Positions 1-8,745 of a DNA stretch of 64,000 nucleotides are shown here, piece after piece. The stretch comes from Galbitalea soli (GTDB lineage Bacteria > Actinomycetota > Actinomycetes > Actinomycetales > Microbacteriaceae), in contig NZ_JAAGWZ010000002.1 in NCBI RefSeq assembly GCF_010686725.1, positions 558,001-622,000 of the forward strand. The letters are read 5' to 3'. Both the position numbers and the translations under genes were made by a program. Under the pieces are notes generated by a model. It saw only the letters and a program-made list of their open reading frames with translations. It ran no database searches and was not told where the DNA came from. Each line of letters opens with the position of its first letter. Positions within the stretch are counted from its first letter, which is position 1.

Positions 1-458
1 GTGGCCTCGCCGGTCGGGGCGGTCTCGGTGTTGGTGACCCCGCAGATCGCGTCGTGGATGGAGCGGTAGCCGGTGCAGCGGCACAGATTGCCCTTCAGTA
101 GCCGCGGCAGGTCATCCCGGTCGGCGTCGCTGAAGGTCGACGCGGTGACGATCATGCCCGCCGTGCAGAACCCGCACTGGAACCCGGCGGCCGCCACGAA
201 CGCCTGCTGCAGGGGGTGCGGATGATCGGGCGAACCCAGCCCCGCCACCGTCGTGACCGATCGTCCCTCCAGCCGGTGCGCCGGGTAGATGCACGAGTGC
301 ACCGCATCGCCGTCGACGAGCACCGAGCAGGCGCCGCAGTCGCCCGCGTCGCAGCCCTTCTTCACCTCGTAGTGCTCGTTCTCGCGCAGGAGCGTGCGGA
401 GCACCTGCCCCGGCTCGACCTCGACGTCGAGCGGCGTGCCGTTCACCTCGAACCTCAT
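1..458 (-). CDS. (2Fe-2S) subunit or domain of a xanthine dehydrogenase/CO dehydrogenase-family molybdenum hydroxylase (partial, C-terminus outside window)
   Basis: The minus strand reads open from ATG at 458 to base 1 with no stop, giving about 152 residues. It has the plant-ferredoxin cluster CDAGDCGAC near residue 43, a fourth Cys near residue 65, and the second cluster motifs CGFCT and CRCTG near residues 105-140. This is the two-cluster layout of CoxS/XdhC-type electron-transfer subunits, which pass electrons from the molybdopterin site to FAD. The ATG overlaps the stop of the upstream FAD-subunit gene in an ATGA, so the two are translated together. After CRCTG the frame continues with a Thr/Pro/Gly-rich linker, so this may be the N-terminal domain of a fused Fe-S/molybdopterin subunit rather than a free small subunit; the window edge prevents a decision. 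Confidence 0.88.
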   Translation of the reverse strand, partial: MRFEVNGTPLDVEVEPGQVLRTLLRENEHYEVKKGCDAGDCGACSVLVDGDAVHSCIYPAHRLEGRSVTTVAGLGSPDHPHPLQQAFVAAAGFQCGFCTAGMIVTASTFSDADRDDLPRLLKGNLCRCTGYRSIHDAICGVTNTETAPTGEA

Positions 459-1264
459 GCGGCCCCTCCCAACTCCTGCCGGATCTCCTCCGCGAAGAGC
501 GTCGACACGGCGCGGCGCCAGTCGGGCGAACCGTGCGGGTCGTCGTACCACTCCTCGATGCGGCTCATCGCGTCGGCAAGAGCCCGCTCGCTCGGCACCT
601 CGTCGAAGCGCAGTTGAACGGGCCGCGGCGTGCCCGCGGTGATCGTGATCACCGTCTCGCCGTCAGCGCCCCGCCGGCCGGTGACGAGGGTCCCCGAGCG
701 GCCGAGCGGCGAGAGCGCGATCCGCCGGAACGCCGTGCGTGAGCGGAGGGCGGCCGTGCGAACCTCGAGGGCGCGCAGCACCTCGCCGGGGGCGAGCCGT
801 GTGACGCGCACGTCGGTCACGAACTCGGTCACGGGCATCCGCCGTTCACCGCCGTCGGCGGTCCAGATCACCGCGGTGGCATCGAGCGTGCTCATGAGCG
901 AGGTCATGGCGCCCGCCGGGAGGGCGAGCGCGACGTTGCCCCCGACGGTCGCGACGTTCCAGATCTTCCACGACGCGAGCAGCGAGTCGGCGCAGAGCGC
1001 GATGAGGGGATGCGCGGCCCAGCCGTCGTGCGCGGGCAGGCGCGTGAGCTCGGCGATCGTGCAGGTCGCGGCGACGGTGAGGAGGTCATCCGTCACCGTG
1101 AGCGGCTCCCAGCCCAGCGCGGTGAGGTCGACCAGGCCGGTCAGCCCCTCCTGCGGCTCGGAGAACAGCCAGGTGCCGCCGCCCAGGGGCCGCTCGCCGG
1201 GCGCGAACGTCACCTCGTCACGGGTGGCCGGCACCCGGATCTGCTGCACGGTGATGAGGTCCAT
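455..1264 (-). CDS. FAD-binding subunit of a molybdenum hydroxylase (CoxM/XdhB family)
   Basis: This 269-residue protein has the FAD-binding fold of the CO dehydrogenase medium subunit family. The pyrophosphate-binding segment GGGTWL is near residue 28 and ATVGGNVA near residue 104, followed by the typical C-terminal cap. In such enzymes it takes electrons from the two 2Fe-2S clusters and delivers them to NAD or another acceptor. It is slightly shorter than usual (about 280-290 residues). It is the first gene of a minus-strand operon and overlaps the Fe-S gene by 4 bases. The substrate (xanthine, a related purine or another N-heterocycle) cannot be read from this subunit. A purine role would fit the distant catabolic regulon at the other end of the window, but that link is only inference. 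Confidence 0.85.
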   Translation of the reverse strand: MDLITVQQIRVPATRDEVTFAPGERPLGGGTWLFSEPQEGLTGLVDLTALGWEPLTVTDDLLTVAATCTIAELTRLPAHDGWAAHPLIALCADSLLASWKIWNVATVGGNVALALPAGAMTSLMSTLDATAVIWTADGGERRMPVTEFVTDVRVTRLAPGEVLRALEVRTAALRSRTAFRRIALSPLGRSGTLVTGRRGADGETVITITAGTPRPVQLRFDEVPSERALADAMSRIEEWYDDPHGSPDWRRAVSTLFAEEIRQELGGAA

Positions 1265-1283
1265 ATGTTCATAGAGTCAACAT
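1264..1283. promoter_or_regulatory. Inverted repeat ATGTT-N10-AACAT overlapping the start of the FAD-subunit gene
   Basis: ATGTT (1264-1268) and AACAT (1279-1283) are inverted around a 10-base spacer in the short divergent gap. It could be an operator for the molybdenum hydroxylase operon. The arms are only 5 bases, so chance is a real possibility. Confidence 0.25.
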
Positions 1284-1329
1284 CAGGGATGTGACGGACG
1301 TGTTAACGCGGTCGGGGATACTTGGAGGC

Positions 1330-1845
1330 GTGGCGCGCGACGACGACGAGGATGAGGCCCTCCGCTGGGACGAGGGGGATGACCACACGCACGCCCTCGC
1401 GCGTCCCGCCCGCACCCCGGCGCAGCCCCGCACCCCGCCCCCGCCGCGGGCAGACGCCGACGCCGGGGCAGGCGGAGACGCAGGCGGCGACGCAGGCGCG
1501 GGCGCAGGCGAACGGGCTGACGCCGATGCCGACGCCGAGGCGGAGGTCGATTTCGCTCCGGTCGCCTCCTCCATCCTGCTCGTCACGCTCGGCATCCTCG
1601 GCGGCGTCTACCTCCTCTACACGATCGGCTGGATCGTGTCGCTGCAGCGCCTCGTCTACGCCTCCGGCAGCCCGCTCGACGATGCGGCCTTCGCGGTCGA
1701 GCAGTACCTCGCGGTCGTCGCACCCGCGCTGTGGTTCGGTCTCGCGCTCGCGCTCACCCGCGGCAGGGCCGCGTACCAGCGATTGCTCTGGCTCGTGGGC
1801 GGTGCGCTGCTGCTCATCCCGTGGTCGTTCGTGGTGGGGAGCTGA
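1330..1845 (+). CDS. Small membrane protein with acidic, Ala/Gly-rich N-terminus
   Basis: The 171-residue protein begins with an acidic stretch (ARDDDEDEALRWDEGDD), then a low-complexity Ala/Gly/Asp/Pro segment of about 60 residues, and then three hydrophobic segments. I chose GTG 1330 rather than the in-frame GTG 1291 because a -10-like GATACT (1317-1322) lies 7 bases before it, as expected for a leaderless mRNA. Proteins of this type occur beside a second small membrane protein in Microbacteriaceae and are sometimes misnamed as DNA polymerase III gamma/tau because of the low-complexity part; nothing here supports that name. Function unknown. It is followed after one base by the next gene, so the two are an operon. 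Confidence 0.65.
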   Translation: MARDDDEDEALRWDEGDDHTHALARPARTPAQPRTPPPPRADADAGAGGDAGGDAGAGAGERADADADAEAEVDFAPVASSILLVTLGILGGVYLLYTIGWIVSLQRLVYASGSPLDDAAFAVEQYLAVVAPALWFGLALALTRGRAAYQRLLWLVGGALLLIPWSFVVGS

Positions 1846-1846
1846 G

Positions 1847-2164
1847 ATGACGACACCCGCCCCCGCACGCCCGCGCTACAGCTGGCCCTCGCGCGCCGTC
1901 GCGATCGCGTTCGCGCTGCTCTACGCCTACGTGCTCTGGTCGGCGATCGGCAACCTGATCCTGCTGCCGACCATTCTGGGCGCCGACTCGACGCCGTGGT
2001 GGCTGCTGGTGCTCGACGTCGCGCTCCCCGCGGTCGTGTACGCGGCGGCGTTCCTGCTCGGCCGGCGACGCGGCCTCGGAGTGCGCGCGCTGCTGTTCCT
2101 CGCGGGCCTCGCGCTGCTGGCCTGCGTCGCGATCTCCTCGGTGGAGCTGGCGCCGCTGGTGTGA
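1847..2164 (+). CDS. Small three-helix membrane protein
   Basis: This 105-residue protein has three strongly hydrophobic segments (about residues 14-42, 50-72 and 78-98) and little else. ATG 1847 follows the upstream stop with one base between, so it is co-transcribed with the preceding membrane protein. No catalytic motif is visible and the function is unknown. A short direct repeat follows the stop. Confidence 0.6.
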   Translation: MTTPAPARPRYSWPSRAVAIAFALLYAYVLWSAIGNLILLPTILGADSTPWWLLVLDVALPAVVYAAAFLLGRRRGLGVRALLFLAGLALLACVAISSVELAPLV

Positions 2165-2183
2165 ACCGTGCGGCGCCGTCGGC

Positions 2184-2209
2184 CACGGCCACGGCCACGG
2201 CCACGGCCC
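2184..2209. repeat. Hexanucleotide direct repeat (GGCCAC, about four copies)
   Basis: Just after the membrane-protein stop the sequence repeats GGCCAC about four times. It lies between convergent genes and has no visible coding role. Confidence 0.6.
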
Positions 2210-2226
2210 CGCTCTCGCGGCAGCGC

Positions 2227-2634
2227 CTACGCCGGTACCGAGGTGACGCCCACCACCACGACGAGCACGATGAGCGCGAGCTGCGCGATCAGACGCGGCC
2301 AGAACGGGATCGCCACCCGCCCGAAGCGATCCCGGTGCTCCGCGGCGTAGGCGTTCGCCGGGAACACGGCCACAAGGAACACGCTGAGCGCGAGGGCGGC
2401 GGCGAAGCGCGTGGCGGGGATGAGCATCCCGACGCCGCCCGCGATCTCGCAGATCCCCGTGAACCAGACCAGGCGCAGGGGAGTGGCCACGCGCGAGCGA
2501 CGCAGGCGTGGCGGGATCATGGCCGCCATGCCGTGCGTGACGGCGGGGATGAAGTGCACGATGCCCATGCCGATGAACAGGAGGGCGATGAGCACGCGGA
2601 CGACGACGATGGCGGACGCGAGGGCGGGAGGCAT
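2227..2634 (-). CDS. DoxX family membrane protein
   Basis: The protein has 135 residues and four hydrophobic segments. The start (VVVRVLIALLFIGMGIVHF) and the central GICEIAGGVGMLIPATR segment are typical of the DoxX family, whose members are integral membrane proteins sometimes linked to thiosulfate or quinone redox chemistry. A -10-like box (CAATAT on the minus strand, 2641-2646) ends 6 bases before ATG 2634, which suggests leaderless transcription. It stands alone, convergent to the small membrane-protein pair. The specific role is unknown. Confidence 0.75.
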   Translation of the reverse strand: MPPALASAIVVVRVLIALLFIGMGIVHFIPAVTHGMAAMIPPRLRRSRVATPLRLVWFTGICEIAGGVGMLIPATRFAAALALSVFLVAVFPANAYAAEHRDRFGRVAIPFWPRLIAQLALIVLVVVVGVTSVPA

Positions 2635-2752
2635 GACCCTATATTGCGCCCCGGGTCGTCGCCGCGTTCAACCGCCTCACGCTCGCGCACTAAACTCGCA
2701 GGGGTTGCGCCGCAGGTTCGCACCCATTCCCACCAAGCTAAGGACTCGATTC

Positions 2753-4342
2753 GTGGCCAAGCCGGTCGTGCTCATCGCCGAAGAACTCTCGCCCGCTACC
2801 GTCGAGGCCCTCGGCCCCGACTTCGACATCCGGTCCGTCGATGGCACCGACCGCCCAGCGCTGCTGGCGGCGCTCGCCGACGCCGACGCGATCCTCATCC
2901 GCTCCGCCACCCAGGTCGACGCCGAGGCGATCGCCGCGGCGAAGCAGCTGAAGGTCATCGCGCGCGCGGGCGTCGGACTCGACAACGTCGACATCAAGTC
3001 GGCGACCGAGGCCGGCGTCATGGTCGTCAACGCACCCACCTCCAACATCATCTCCGCCGCCGAGCTCACGGTCGGCCACATCCTGAGCCTCGCCCGCCAC
3101 ATCCCGGCGGCCCACGACAGCCTCGCGGCCGGCACGTGGAAGCGCTCCAAGTACACGGGTGTCGAGCTCTACGAGAAGACGATCGGCATCATCGGCCTCG
3201 GCCGCATCGGCGCCCTCATCACCGCGCGTCTGCAGGCCTTCGGCATGAACGTCGTCGCCTACGACCCCTACGTCACGAGCGCGCGTGCGCAGCAGCTCGG
3301 CGTCACCCTCCTGGGGCTGGATGACCTGCTCGCCCAGTCCGACTTCATCACCATCCACATGCCCAAGACCCCCGAGACCACCGGGATGATCGGCACCGAG
3401 CAGTTCGCCCGCATGAAGCCGACCGCGTTCATCGTCAACGTCGCGCGCGGCGGGCTCATCGACGAGGACGCGCTCTACGCGGCGCTGAAGTCGAAGCGCA
3501 TCGCGGGCGCCGGGCTCGATGTGTTCGTGAGCGAGCCGCCCACCTCCTCACCGCTGCTCGAGCTGGAGAACGTCGTGCTCACCCCGCACCTCGGTGCGTC
3601 GACCGACGAGGCGCAGGAGAAGGCGGGCGTGGCGGTGGCCAAGTCGGTGCGCCTCGCGCTCGGCGGCGAGCTCGTGCCCGACGCCGTGAACGTGGCGGGC
3701 GGGGTCATCGACCCGACCGTGCGCCCGGGCATCCCGCTCATGGAGAAGCTCGGTCAGGTCTTCGCGGGTCTCGCCGACAGCCCGATCACAAGCATCGACG
3801 TGGAGGTGCGCGGCGAGATCGTCGCCTTCGACGTGAGCGTGCTGAAGCTGGCCGCGCTGAAGGGCATCTTCTCCAACATCGTCAGCGAGTCGGTCAGCTA
3901 CGTGAATGCGCCGCTTCTCGCGGAGCAGCGCGGGGTCACCGTGCGGCTCGTCACCGACGCGACGAGCGAGGAGTACCGCAACCTGCTCACGATCCGCGGC
4001 GCGCTGAGCGACGGATCGCAGATCTCGGTGTCGGGAACGCTGACCGGCACGAAGCAGATCCAGAAGATCGTCGAGATCAACGGCTACGACGTGGAGGTCC
4101 CCTTCGCGGAGCACCTCATCGTGATGCTCTACACCGACCGTCCGGGCATCGTCGCCCTCTACGGCAAGGAGTTCGGCGACGCCAACGTCAACATCGCGGG
4201 CATGCAGATCGCGCGCCGCACGGCCGGCGGCCAGGCGCTCAGCGTGCTCACAGTGGACTCGATCGTGCCCGAGGGTCTTCTCGAGAAGGTGCGCGTCGCG
4301 ATCGATGCGGCCCTCATGCGCGAGATCGACATCGTCGACTAG
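2753..4342 (+). CDS. serA: D-3-phosphoglycerate dehydrogenase
   Basis: This enzyme oxidises 3-phosphoglycerate to 3-phosphohydroxypyruvate with NAD, the first step of serine synthesis. The 529-residue product matches the long actinobacterial/Mycobacterium-type SerA: substrate domain, NAD-binding GLGRIG near residue 147, catalytic Arg in NVARGG (about 231), the His of TPHLGAS (about 278), an intervening domain, and a C-terminal ACT domain (about 455-529) that normally gives feedback control by serine. GTG 2753 was chosen because AAGGAC lies just upstream and KPVVLIAEE is the usual N-terminus; the open frame extends further upstream but that part has no family similarity. A GC-rich hairpin (4352-4366) follows the stop. 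Confidence 0.95.
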   Translation: MAKPVVLIAEELSPATVEALGPDFDIRSVDGTDRPALLAALADADAILIRSATQVDAEAIAAAKQLKVIARAGVGLDNVDIKSATEAGVMVVNAPTSNIISAAELTVGHILSLARHIPAAHDSLAAGTWKRSKYTGVELYEKTIGIIGLGRIGALITARLQAFGMNVVAYDPYVTSARAQQLGVTLLGLDDLLAQSDFITIHMPKTPETTGMIGTEQFARMKPTAFIVNVARGGLIDEDALYAALKSKRIAGAGLDVFVSEPPTSSPLLELENVVLTPHLGASTDEAQEKAGVAVAKSVRLALGGELVPDAVNVAGGVIDPTVRPGIPLMEKLGQVFAGLADSPITSIDVEVRGEIVAFDVSVLKLAALKGIFSNIVSESVSYVNAPLLAEQRGVTVRLVTDATSEEYRNLLTIRGALSDGSQISVSGTLTGTKQIQKIVEINGYDVEVPFAEHLIVMLYTDRPGIVALYGKEFGDANVNIAGMQIARRTAGGQALSVLTVDSIVPEGLLEKVRVAIDAALMREIDIVD

Positions 4343-4351
4343 CGCATGAGG

Positions 4352-4366
4352 GCCGGTTCGACCGGC
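4352..4366. terminator. Hairpin between convergent serA and the DUF6458-like gene
   Basis: GCCGGT and ACCGGC (6-bp arms, 3-base loop) lie between two convergent genes. There is no U-run, so it is at best a weak bidirectional terminator. Confidence 0.35.
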
Positions 4367-4626
4367 TACAGCGTGGGGTCGTCCGGCGTCACCGAGGTGC
4401 GTCGCTGCGCGACCTGCTGGCCGTTGGCGTCGACGCCGGTGTGCACGGTGGTCACCGACTGACGCTTGCGGAACATGAAGATCATCCCGATGAGGAACAC
4501 GATCACCCCGGCACCCATCAGGATGTAGCCGATCAGGTGCAGGTTGACGACCGAGTTCTGCAGGTTGACGGCGAAGGCAAGCACCGCGCCGATGACGAAC
4601 AGGACGATTCCGGATCCAATACTCAT
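4366..4626 (-). CDS. DUF6458-like small membrane protein
   Basis: The 86-residue protein starts [20 protein letters not shown] and has two hydrophobic helices separated by a short NLHLIGY loop, then a basic RKRQ stretch and a polar tail. This is the pattern of the actinobacterial DUF6458 membrane proteins, whose function is not known. ATG 4626 gives the expected N-terminus; longer open frames upstream are not family-like. It is convergent with serA and divergent from leuB. Confidence 0.7.
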   Translation of the reverse strand: MSIGSGIVLFVIGAVLAFAVNLQNSVVNLHLIGYILMGAGVIVFLIGMIFMFRKRQSVTTVHTGVDANGQQVAQRRTSVTPDDPTL

Positions 4627-4716
4627 GGTGTCAGGGTGGCCGTGTCGCGTTCGCGGCGGCAAGGGGTTGCATTTCGCGCGAAAAGCGGGAGCTGTCCCCG
4701 GCGGTACTGTAAATGC

Positions 4717-5769
4717 ATGCCACAGAACCACAGCATCGCAGTCATTGCCGGCGACGGGATCGGCCCCGAGGTCATCGCCGAGGCGGTCAAGGTGCTGCAC
4801 GCGGTCGCCCCGGAGGGGGTCCGTTTCAACACCACCGACTACCCCTTCGGCGCCGCGCACTACCTCGCCTCCGGCAGCATCCTCGGTGACGACGACCTCA
4901 CGGCGCTCGCGACGCACGACGCGATCCTCCTCGGCGCGGTCGGCGGAGATCCGCGTGACCCCCGCCTCGCGGGCGGCATCATCGAGCGCGGACTGCTGCT
5001 CAAGCTCCGCTTCGCCTTCGACCACTACGTGAACCTCCGGCCGACGACGCTGTATCCCAACGTCGTCTCGCCCCTGGCCGCCCCCGGCGACGTGGATTTC
5101 GTCGTCGTGCGGGAGGGCACCGAGGGCCCCTACGTGGGCAACGGCGGGGTCATCCGCGCGGGCACGCCGCACGAGATCGCCACCGAGGTCTCCATCAACA
5201 CCGCCCACGGCGTGGAGCGTCTCGTGCGGTTCGGCTTCGAGACGGCGGCGAAGCGTCGGGGCCGTCTGACACTCGTGCACAAGACCAACGTGCTCACCAA
5301 CGCGGGCGGGCTCTGGCAGCGCACGGTCAACGCGATCGCCGCCGAGTACCCCGCGGTGAGCGTCGACTACCTGCATGTCGATGCGGCGACTATCTTCCTG
5401 GTCACGAATCCCGCTAGATTTGACACGATCGTCACAGACAACCTCTTCGGCGACATCCTCACCGATCTCGCGGCCGCAATCAGCGGCGGCATCGGACTGG
5501 CAGCCTCGGGCAACATCAATCCGGATGGCACCTTCCCCAGCATGTTCGAGCCGGTCCACGGATCCGCGCCCGACATCGCCGGGCAGCAGAAAGCCGATCC
5601 CACCGCTGCGATCCTCTCCGTCGCCCTGCTTCTCGATCACCTCGGGTATGCGGATGCGTCGGCCAGGGTCGCGGCGGCGGTGACCGCCGATCTCGCTGAG
5701 GGTTCGCCCACCCCGCGCACCACGGCCGCGGTCGGCGACGCGATCGTCGCCCGGCTGGCGCAGAATTAG
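4717..5769 (+). CDS. leuB: 3-isopropylmalate dehydrogenase
   Basis: The enzyme oxidatively decarboxylates 3-isopropylmalate in leucine synthesis using NAD. The 350-residue product has GDGIGPEV near residue 11, the substrate-binding Arg region [15 protein letters not shown], the Lys/Asp region [13 protein letters not shown] and the C-terminal cofactor-binding [12 protein letters not shown]. These mark it as LeuB rather than isocitrate or tartrate dehydrogenase. A -10-like TACTGT (4705-4710) ends 6 bases before ATG 4717, suggesting a leaderless transcript. It is followed by ilvE, so both genes serve branched-chain amino acid synthesis and are probably co-transcribed. Confidence 0.94.
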   Translation: MPQNHSIAVIAGDGIGPEVIAEAVKVLHAVAPEGVRFNTTDYPFGAAHYLASGSILGDDDLTALATHDAILLGAVGGDPRDPRLAGGIIERGLLLKLRFAFDHYVNLRPTTLYPNVVSPLAAPGDVDFVVVREGTEGPYVGNGGVIRAGTPHEIATEVSINTAHGVERLVRFGFETAAKRRGRLTLVHKTNVLTNAGGLWQRTVNAIAAEYPAVSVDYLHVDAATIFLVTNPARFDTIVTDNLFGDILTDLAAAISGGIGLAASGNINPDGTFPSMFEPVHGSAPDIAGQQKADPTAAILSVALLLDHLGYADASARVAAAVTADLAEGSPTPRTTAAVGDAIVARLAQN

Positions 5770-5795
5770 TTCACCGCTTCGAGAGAGAACCGCAC

Positions 5796-6908
5796 ATGCC
5801 CATTCAGTTGCAGATGGCCACGCCCGATCTGATGTTCCAGACGATCAGGAATGAGAACGCCAAGTCGCCCGAGGAGCGCGCGAAGATTCTCGCCGACCCC
5901 GGCTTCGGCAAGTACTTCACCGACCACATGGTCGACATCTGCTGGTCGGAGCGGGGCGGCTGGCACCGTCCCCGCGTGCAGCCCTACGGCCCGATCGCGA
6001 TGGACCCGGCGGCCGCCGTGCTGCACTACGCGCAGGAGGTGTTCGAAGGGCTCAAGGCCTACCGTCACGTGGACGGATCGATCTGGACCTTCCGCCCCGA
6101 GATGAACGCGAAGCGCATGCAGCGCTCGGCCCGCCGTCTCGCGCTTCCCGAGCTGCCCACCGAGTACTTCCTCGACTCGCTGCGCCAGCTGATCGCCGTC
6201 GACAAGGAGTGGGTGCCGTCGGCCCCCGAGACGAGCCTCTACCTTCGTCCGTTCATGTTCGCCAAGGAGGCGTTCCTCGGCGTGCGGCCCGCCGCGAAGG
6301 TGAACTACTACCTCATCGCGAGCCCGGCGGGCGCCTACTTCAGCGGCGGGGTCGCGCCGGTCTCGATCTGGCTCTCCACCGACTACTCGCGCGCCGGCCG
6401 CGGCGGTATGGGCGCGGCGAAGACCGGCGGCAACTACGCCTCGTCCCTCGTCGCGCAGCAGGAGGCCTACGAGAACGGCTGCGCGCAGGTGCTCTTCCTC
6501 GACTCCGAGGAGAGCAAGTACCTGGAGGAGCTCGGCGGTATGAACGTCGTGCTCGTCTACAAGAACGGCACGCTCGTCACGCCCGAGTCCAGCAGCATCC
6601 TCGAGGGGGTCACCCTCGACTCGGTGCTCCAGCTCGCCCGGGACAGGGGGCTCACCACGGAGCGCCGCCGCGTCACGATCGACGAGTGGCGCGAGGGCGT
6701 CGCGAGCGGCGAGATCACCGAGGTGTTCGCCTGCGGAACCGCGGCCGTGATCACCCCCATCGCCCAGCTGAAGGCGGCCGACTTCACGGTCGGCGACGCG
6801 GACGCGCCCGCGGGCGAGCTGACCATGTCGCTGCGCAAGGAGCTCACGGATATCCAGTACGGTCGGCTTCCCGACCCGCACGGATGGATGACCCGCCTCG
6901 ATGCCTGA
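5796..6908 (+). CDS. ilvE: Branched-chain amino acid aminotransferase
   Basis: This PLP enzyme carries out the last step of Leu, Ile and Val synthesis, exchanging the amino group with glutamate. The 370-residue length matches the longer BCAT type found in actinobacteria. Visible landmarks are EVFEGLKAYR, the PLP-lysine region AAKTGGNYASS and the cofactor-phosphate region FACGTAAVITP. It starts 26 bases after leuB, which supports an operon. Confidence 0.95.
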   Translation: MPIQLQMATPDLMFQTIRNENAKSPEERAKILADPGFGKYFTDHMVDICWSERGGWHRPRVQPYGPIAMDPAAAVLHYAQEVFEGLKAYRHVDGSIWTFRPEMNAKRMQRSARRLALPELPTEYFLDSLRQLIAVDKEWVPSAPETSLYLRPFMFAKEAFLGVRPAAKVNYYLIASPAGAYFSGGVAPVSIWLSTDYSRAGRGGMGAAKTGGNYASSLVAQQEAYENGCAQVLFLDSEESKYLEELGGMNVVLVYKNGTLVTPESSSILEGVTLDSVLQLARDRGLTTERRRVTIDEWREGVASGEITEVFACGTAAVITPIAQLKAADFTVGDADAPAGELTMSLRKELTDIQYGRLPDPHGWMTRLDA

Positions 6909-6944
6909 GCGTCGACCCACCCCCCTACCCGTAAGGTTCACAGC

Positions 6945-7721
6945 GTGAAGATCGCCCGTTTCAGCACCGACAGCGACCCCCGATACGGGATCGTCGATGG
7001 CGACGACCTCGTCGTCTTGAGCGGTGACCCCATGTTCAGCGGGTTCAGCACCACCGACGAGCGCGTGCCGCTCGACTCGGTGAGGCTGCTCGCGCCGGTC
7101 ATCCCTCGTTCGAAGATCGTCTGCGTCGGGCTCAACTACCCGGAGCACAAGGACGAGATGGACATGAAGAGCCCGGAGGCTCCGCTCCTGTTCCTCAAGC
7201 CGAACACCGCGATCATCGGGCCGGGCGACGCGATCCAGATCCCTCCCGTCGAGGGGCGGATCGTGCACGAGGGTGAGCTCGCGATCGTGATCGGCAAGAT
7301 CGCGAAGCAGGTCAAGGCGGAGGACTACGCCGACTATGTCTTCGGCTACACGATCGCCAACGACGTCTCGGCGCGTGACCAGATGTTCGCCGACGGGCAG
7401 TGGGCCCGGGCAAAGGGATACGACACCTTCTGCCCGATCGGACCGGTCATCGAAACCGAGCTCGACTGGCGCGGCCTCGAGATTCAGAGCTACGTGGACG
7501 GCGAACCGCGCCGTCACGGCAACACGGGCGACATGATCCACACCGTCCCCGAGATCATCGCCTACGCCTCCGACGTGTGGACCCTGCTGCCCGGCGACCT
7601 GATCCTCACCGGAACGCCGGCGGGTCTGGGCGGCTTCGTGGACGGTCAGACCGTCGACATCACGATCGACGGGATCGGTACGCTCAGCAACCCCGCGCGC
7701 AACCGACCGACCGTCGGGTGA
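6945..7721 (+). CDS. Fumarylacetoacetate hydrolase family protein
   Basis: The 258-residue protein has the FAH fold: an N-terminal domain, then NYPEHKDE, the metal-binding VHEGELAIVIG region with paired acidic residues, the NDVSARD motif and LTGTPAG near the C-terminus. Members cleave C-C bonds or isomerise or decarboxylate beta-keto acids, and the substrate cannot be told from sequence. A -10-like TAAGGT (6932-6937) ends 7 bases before GTG 6945, suggesting leaderless transcription. The stop overlaps the start of the next membrane-protein gene (GTGA). Confidence 0.88.
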   Translation: MKIARFSTDSDPRYGIVDGDDLVVLSGDPMFSGFSTTDERVPLDSVRLLAPVIPRSKIVCVGLNYPEHKDEMDMKSPEAPLLFLKPNTAIIGPGDAIQIPPVEGRIVHEGELAIVIGKIAKQVKAEDYADYVFGYTIANDVSARDQMFADGQWARAKGYDTFCPIGPVIETELDWRGLEIQSYVDGEPRRHGNTGDMIHTVPEIIAYASDVWTLLPGDLILTGTPAGLGGFVDGQTVDITIDGIGTLSNPARNRPTVG

Positions 7722-8734
7722 CCTCCGCGCCAGACGCCCGGCGTCCCGCGCCCTGGACCGTGCTTCCGGGCGTGTGCGTCGCAGGGGCGGCGGCGGCCCT
7801 GGCGTTCGGGGTGCACCAGGTGCTGCCCGGTGTGCCGTGGCTGACCGCCGCGCTCGTCCTCGGGGTCATCGTGGGCAGCATCCCACCCCTCCGACCGGTG
7901 CTCGGCGGCGTGCTCGAACCCGGTCTCGACCTCTCCGCGCGGCGCCTCCTGCGGCTCGGGATCGTGGTGCTCGGACTCCAACTGAGCCTCACCGACATCG
8001 CATCCCTCGGCTGGCCCGAGATCATCGTGATCGTCGTGCTCGTCGTCGTCAGCTACTTCTTCACGCTGCTCATCGGGAGACTGTTCCGCCTGCCCGGCGA
8101 CGAACCGGTGCTGATCGCCGCGGGGTTCTCCATCTGCGGGGTATCGGCGGTGGGGGCGATGAGTGCGGCACGGGCATCCGACCCTCGCGACACGGCGACG
8201 CCGACCGCGCTGGTGACGCTCTACGGCACGGCGGCGATCGTCGTGCTGCCCGCCCTCGCCGGTCTCCTCGGCTTCGACCCGGTGCAGTTCGGCCACTGGA
8301 CCGGCGCGAGCGTGCACGACGTGGGGCAGGTCGTGGCGACGGCGCAGACGGCGGGGGCGATGGCGCTCGCCGCCGCGGTGGTCGTCAAGCTCACCCGAGT
8401 GCTCATGCTCGCGCCGATCGTCGCCGTCACCGCGGTGCAGACACGGCGGCGCGGGGTGGCGGGGGGCGCGCGTCCGCCCGTCGTGCCGCTGTTCATCGTG
8501 GGATTCCTGGCGCTCGTCGCCGTGCGCACCTTCATCCCGCTGCCGGCCGGTGTGGTCGCGGTGGGCGCCACGGTGCAGTCCGTGCTGCTCGCGATGGCGC
8601 TGTTCGGGATCGGCGCGTCGCTGCGGGTTGAGCAGCTCGTGCGCTCGGGCGGGCGGGCGGTGGCGGCGGGCGCGGTGTCGTGGGTGGTCATCCTGGTGCT
8701 CGATCTCGGGGTCGTCGCCGTCGGGCGCCCGTAG
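7718..8734 (+). CDS. YeiH-type putative sulfate exporter family membrane protein
   Basis: This 338-residue protein is almost entirely hydrophobic, with about ten membrane segments. It shows the family features [39 protein letters not shown] and [11 protein letters not shown] found in the YeiH/UPF0324 group annotated as putative sulfate exporters; transport function is not well established. GTG 7718 overlaps the preceding stop by 4 bases, so it is translationally coupled to the FAH-family gene. It is the last gene before gltX, which has its own promoter. Confidence 0.82.
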   Translation: MTSAPDARRPAPWTVLPGVCVAGAAAALAFGVHQVLPGVPWLTAALVLGVIVGSIPPLRPVLGGVLEPGLDLSARRLLRLGIVVLGLQLSLTDIASLGWPEIIVIVVLVVVSYFFTLLIGRLFRLPGDEPVLIAAGFSICGVSAVGAMSAARASDPRDTATPTALVTLYGTAAIVVLPALAGLLGFDPVQFGHWTGASVHDVGQVVATAQTAGAMALAAAVVVKLTRVLMLAPIVAVTAVQTRRRGVAGGARPPVVPLFIVGFLALVAVRTFIPLPAGVVAVGATVQSVLLAMALFGIGASLRVEQLVRSGGRAVAAGAVSWVVILVLDLGVVAVGRP

Positions 8735-8737
8735 AAT
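8732..8737 (+). promoter_or_regulatory. -10 box of gltX (leaderless)
   Basis: TAGAAT at 8732-8737 overlaps the preceding stop codon and ends 8 bases before the gltX ATG. This spacing puts the transcription start at or next to the start codon. Confidence 0.55.
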
Positions 8738-8745
8738 TGACGGCG

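Noticed and set aside
1321-1328. GGAGG as the ribosome-binding site for GTG 1330
   Set aside because: Only one base separates it from the start codon, too close for initiation. The nearby GATACT -10 box makes a leaderless start more likely.
2411-2752. Long N-terminal extension of serA (open frame from 2411)
   Set aside because: The extension lacks similarity to SerA, overlaps the DoxX gene on the other strand, and GTG 2753 has a ribosome-binding site and the expected N-terminus.
5766-7541. Minus-strand open frame of 591 codons opposite ilvE and the FAA hydrolase gene
   Set aside because: It is a mirror frame of two well-recognised genes with no motif of its own.
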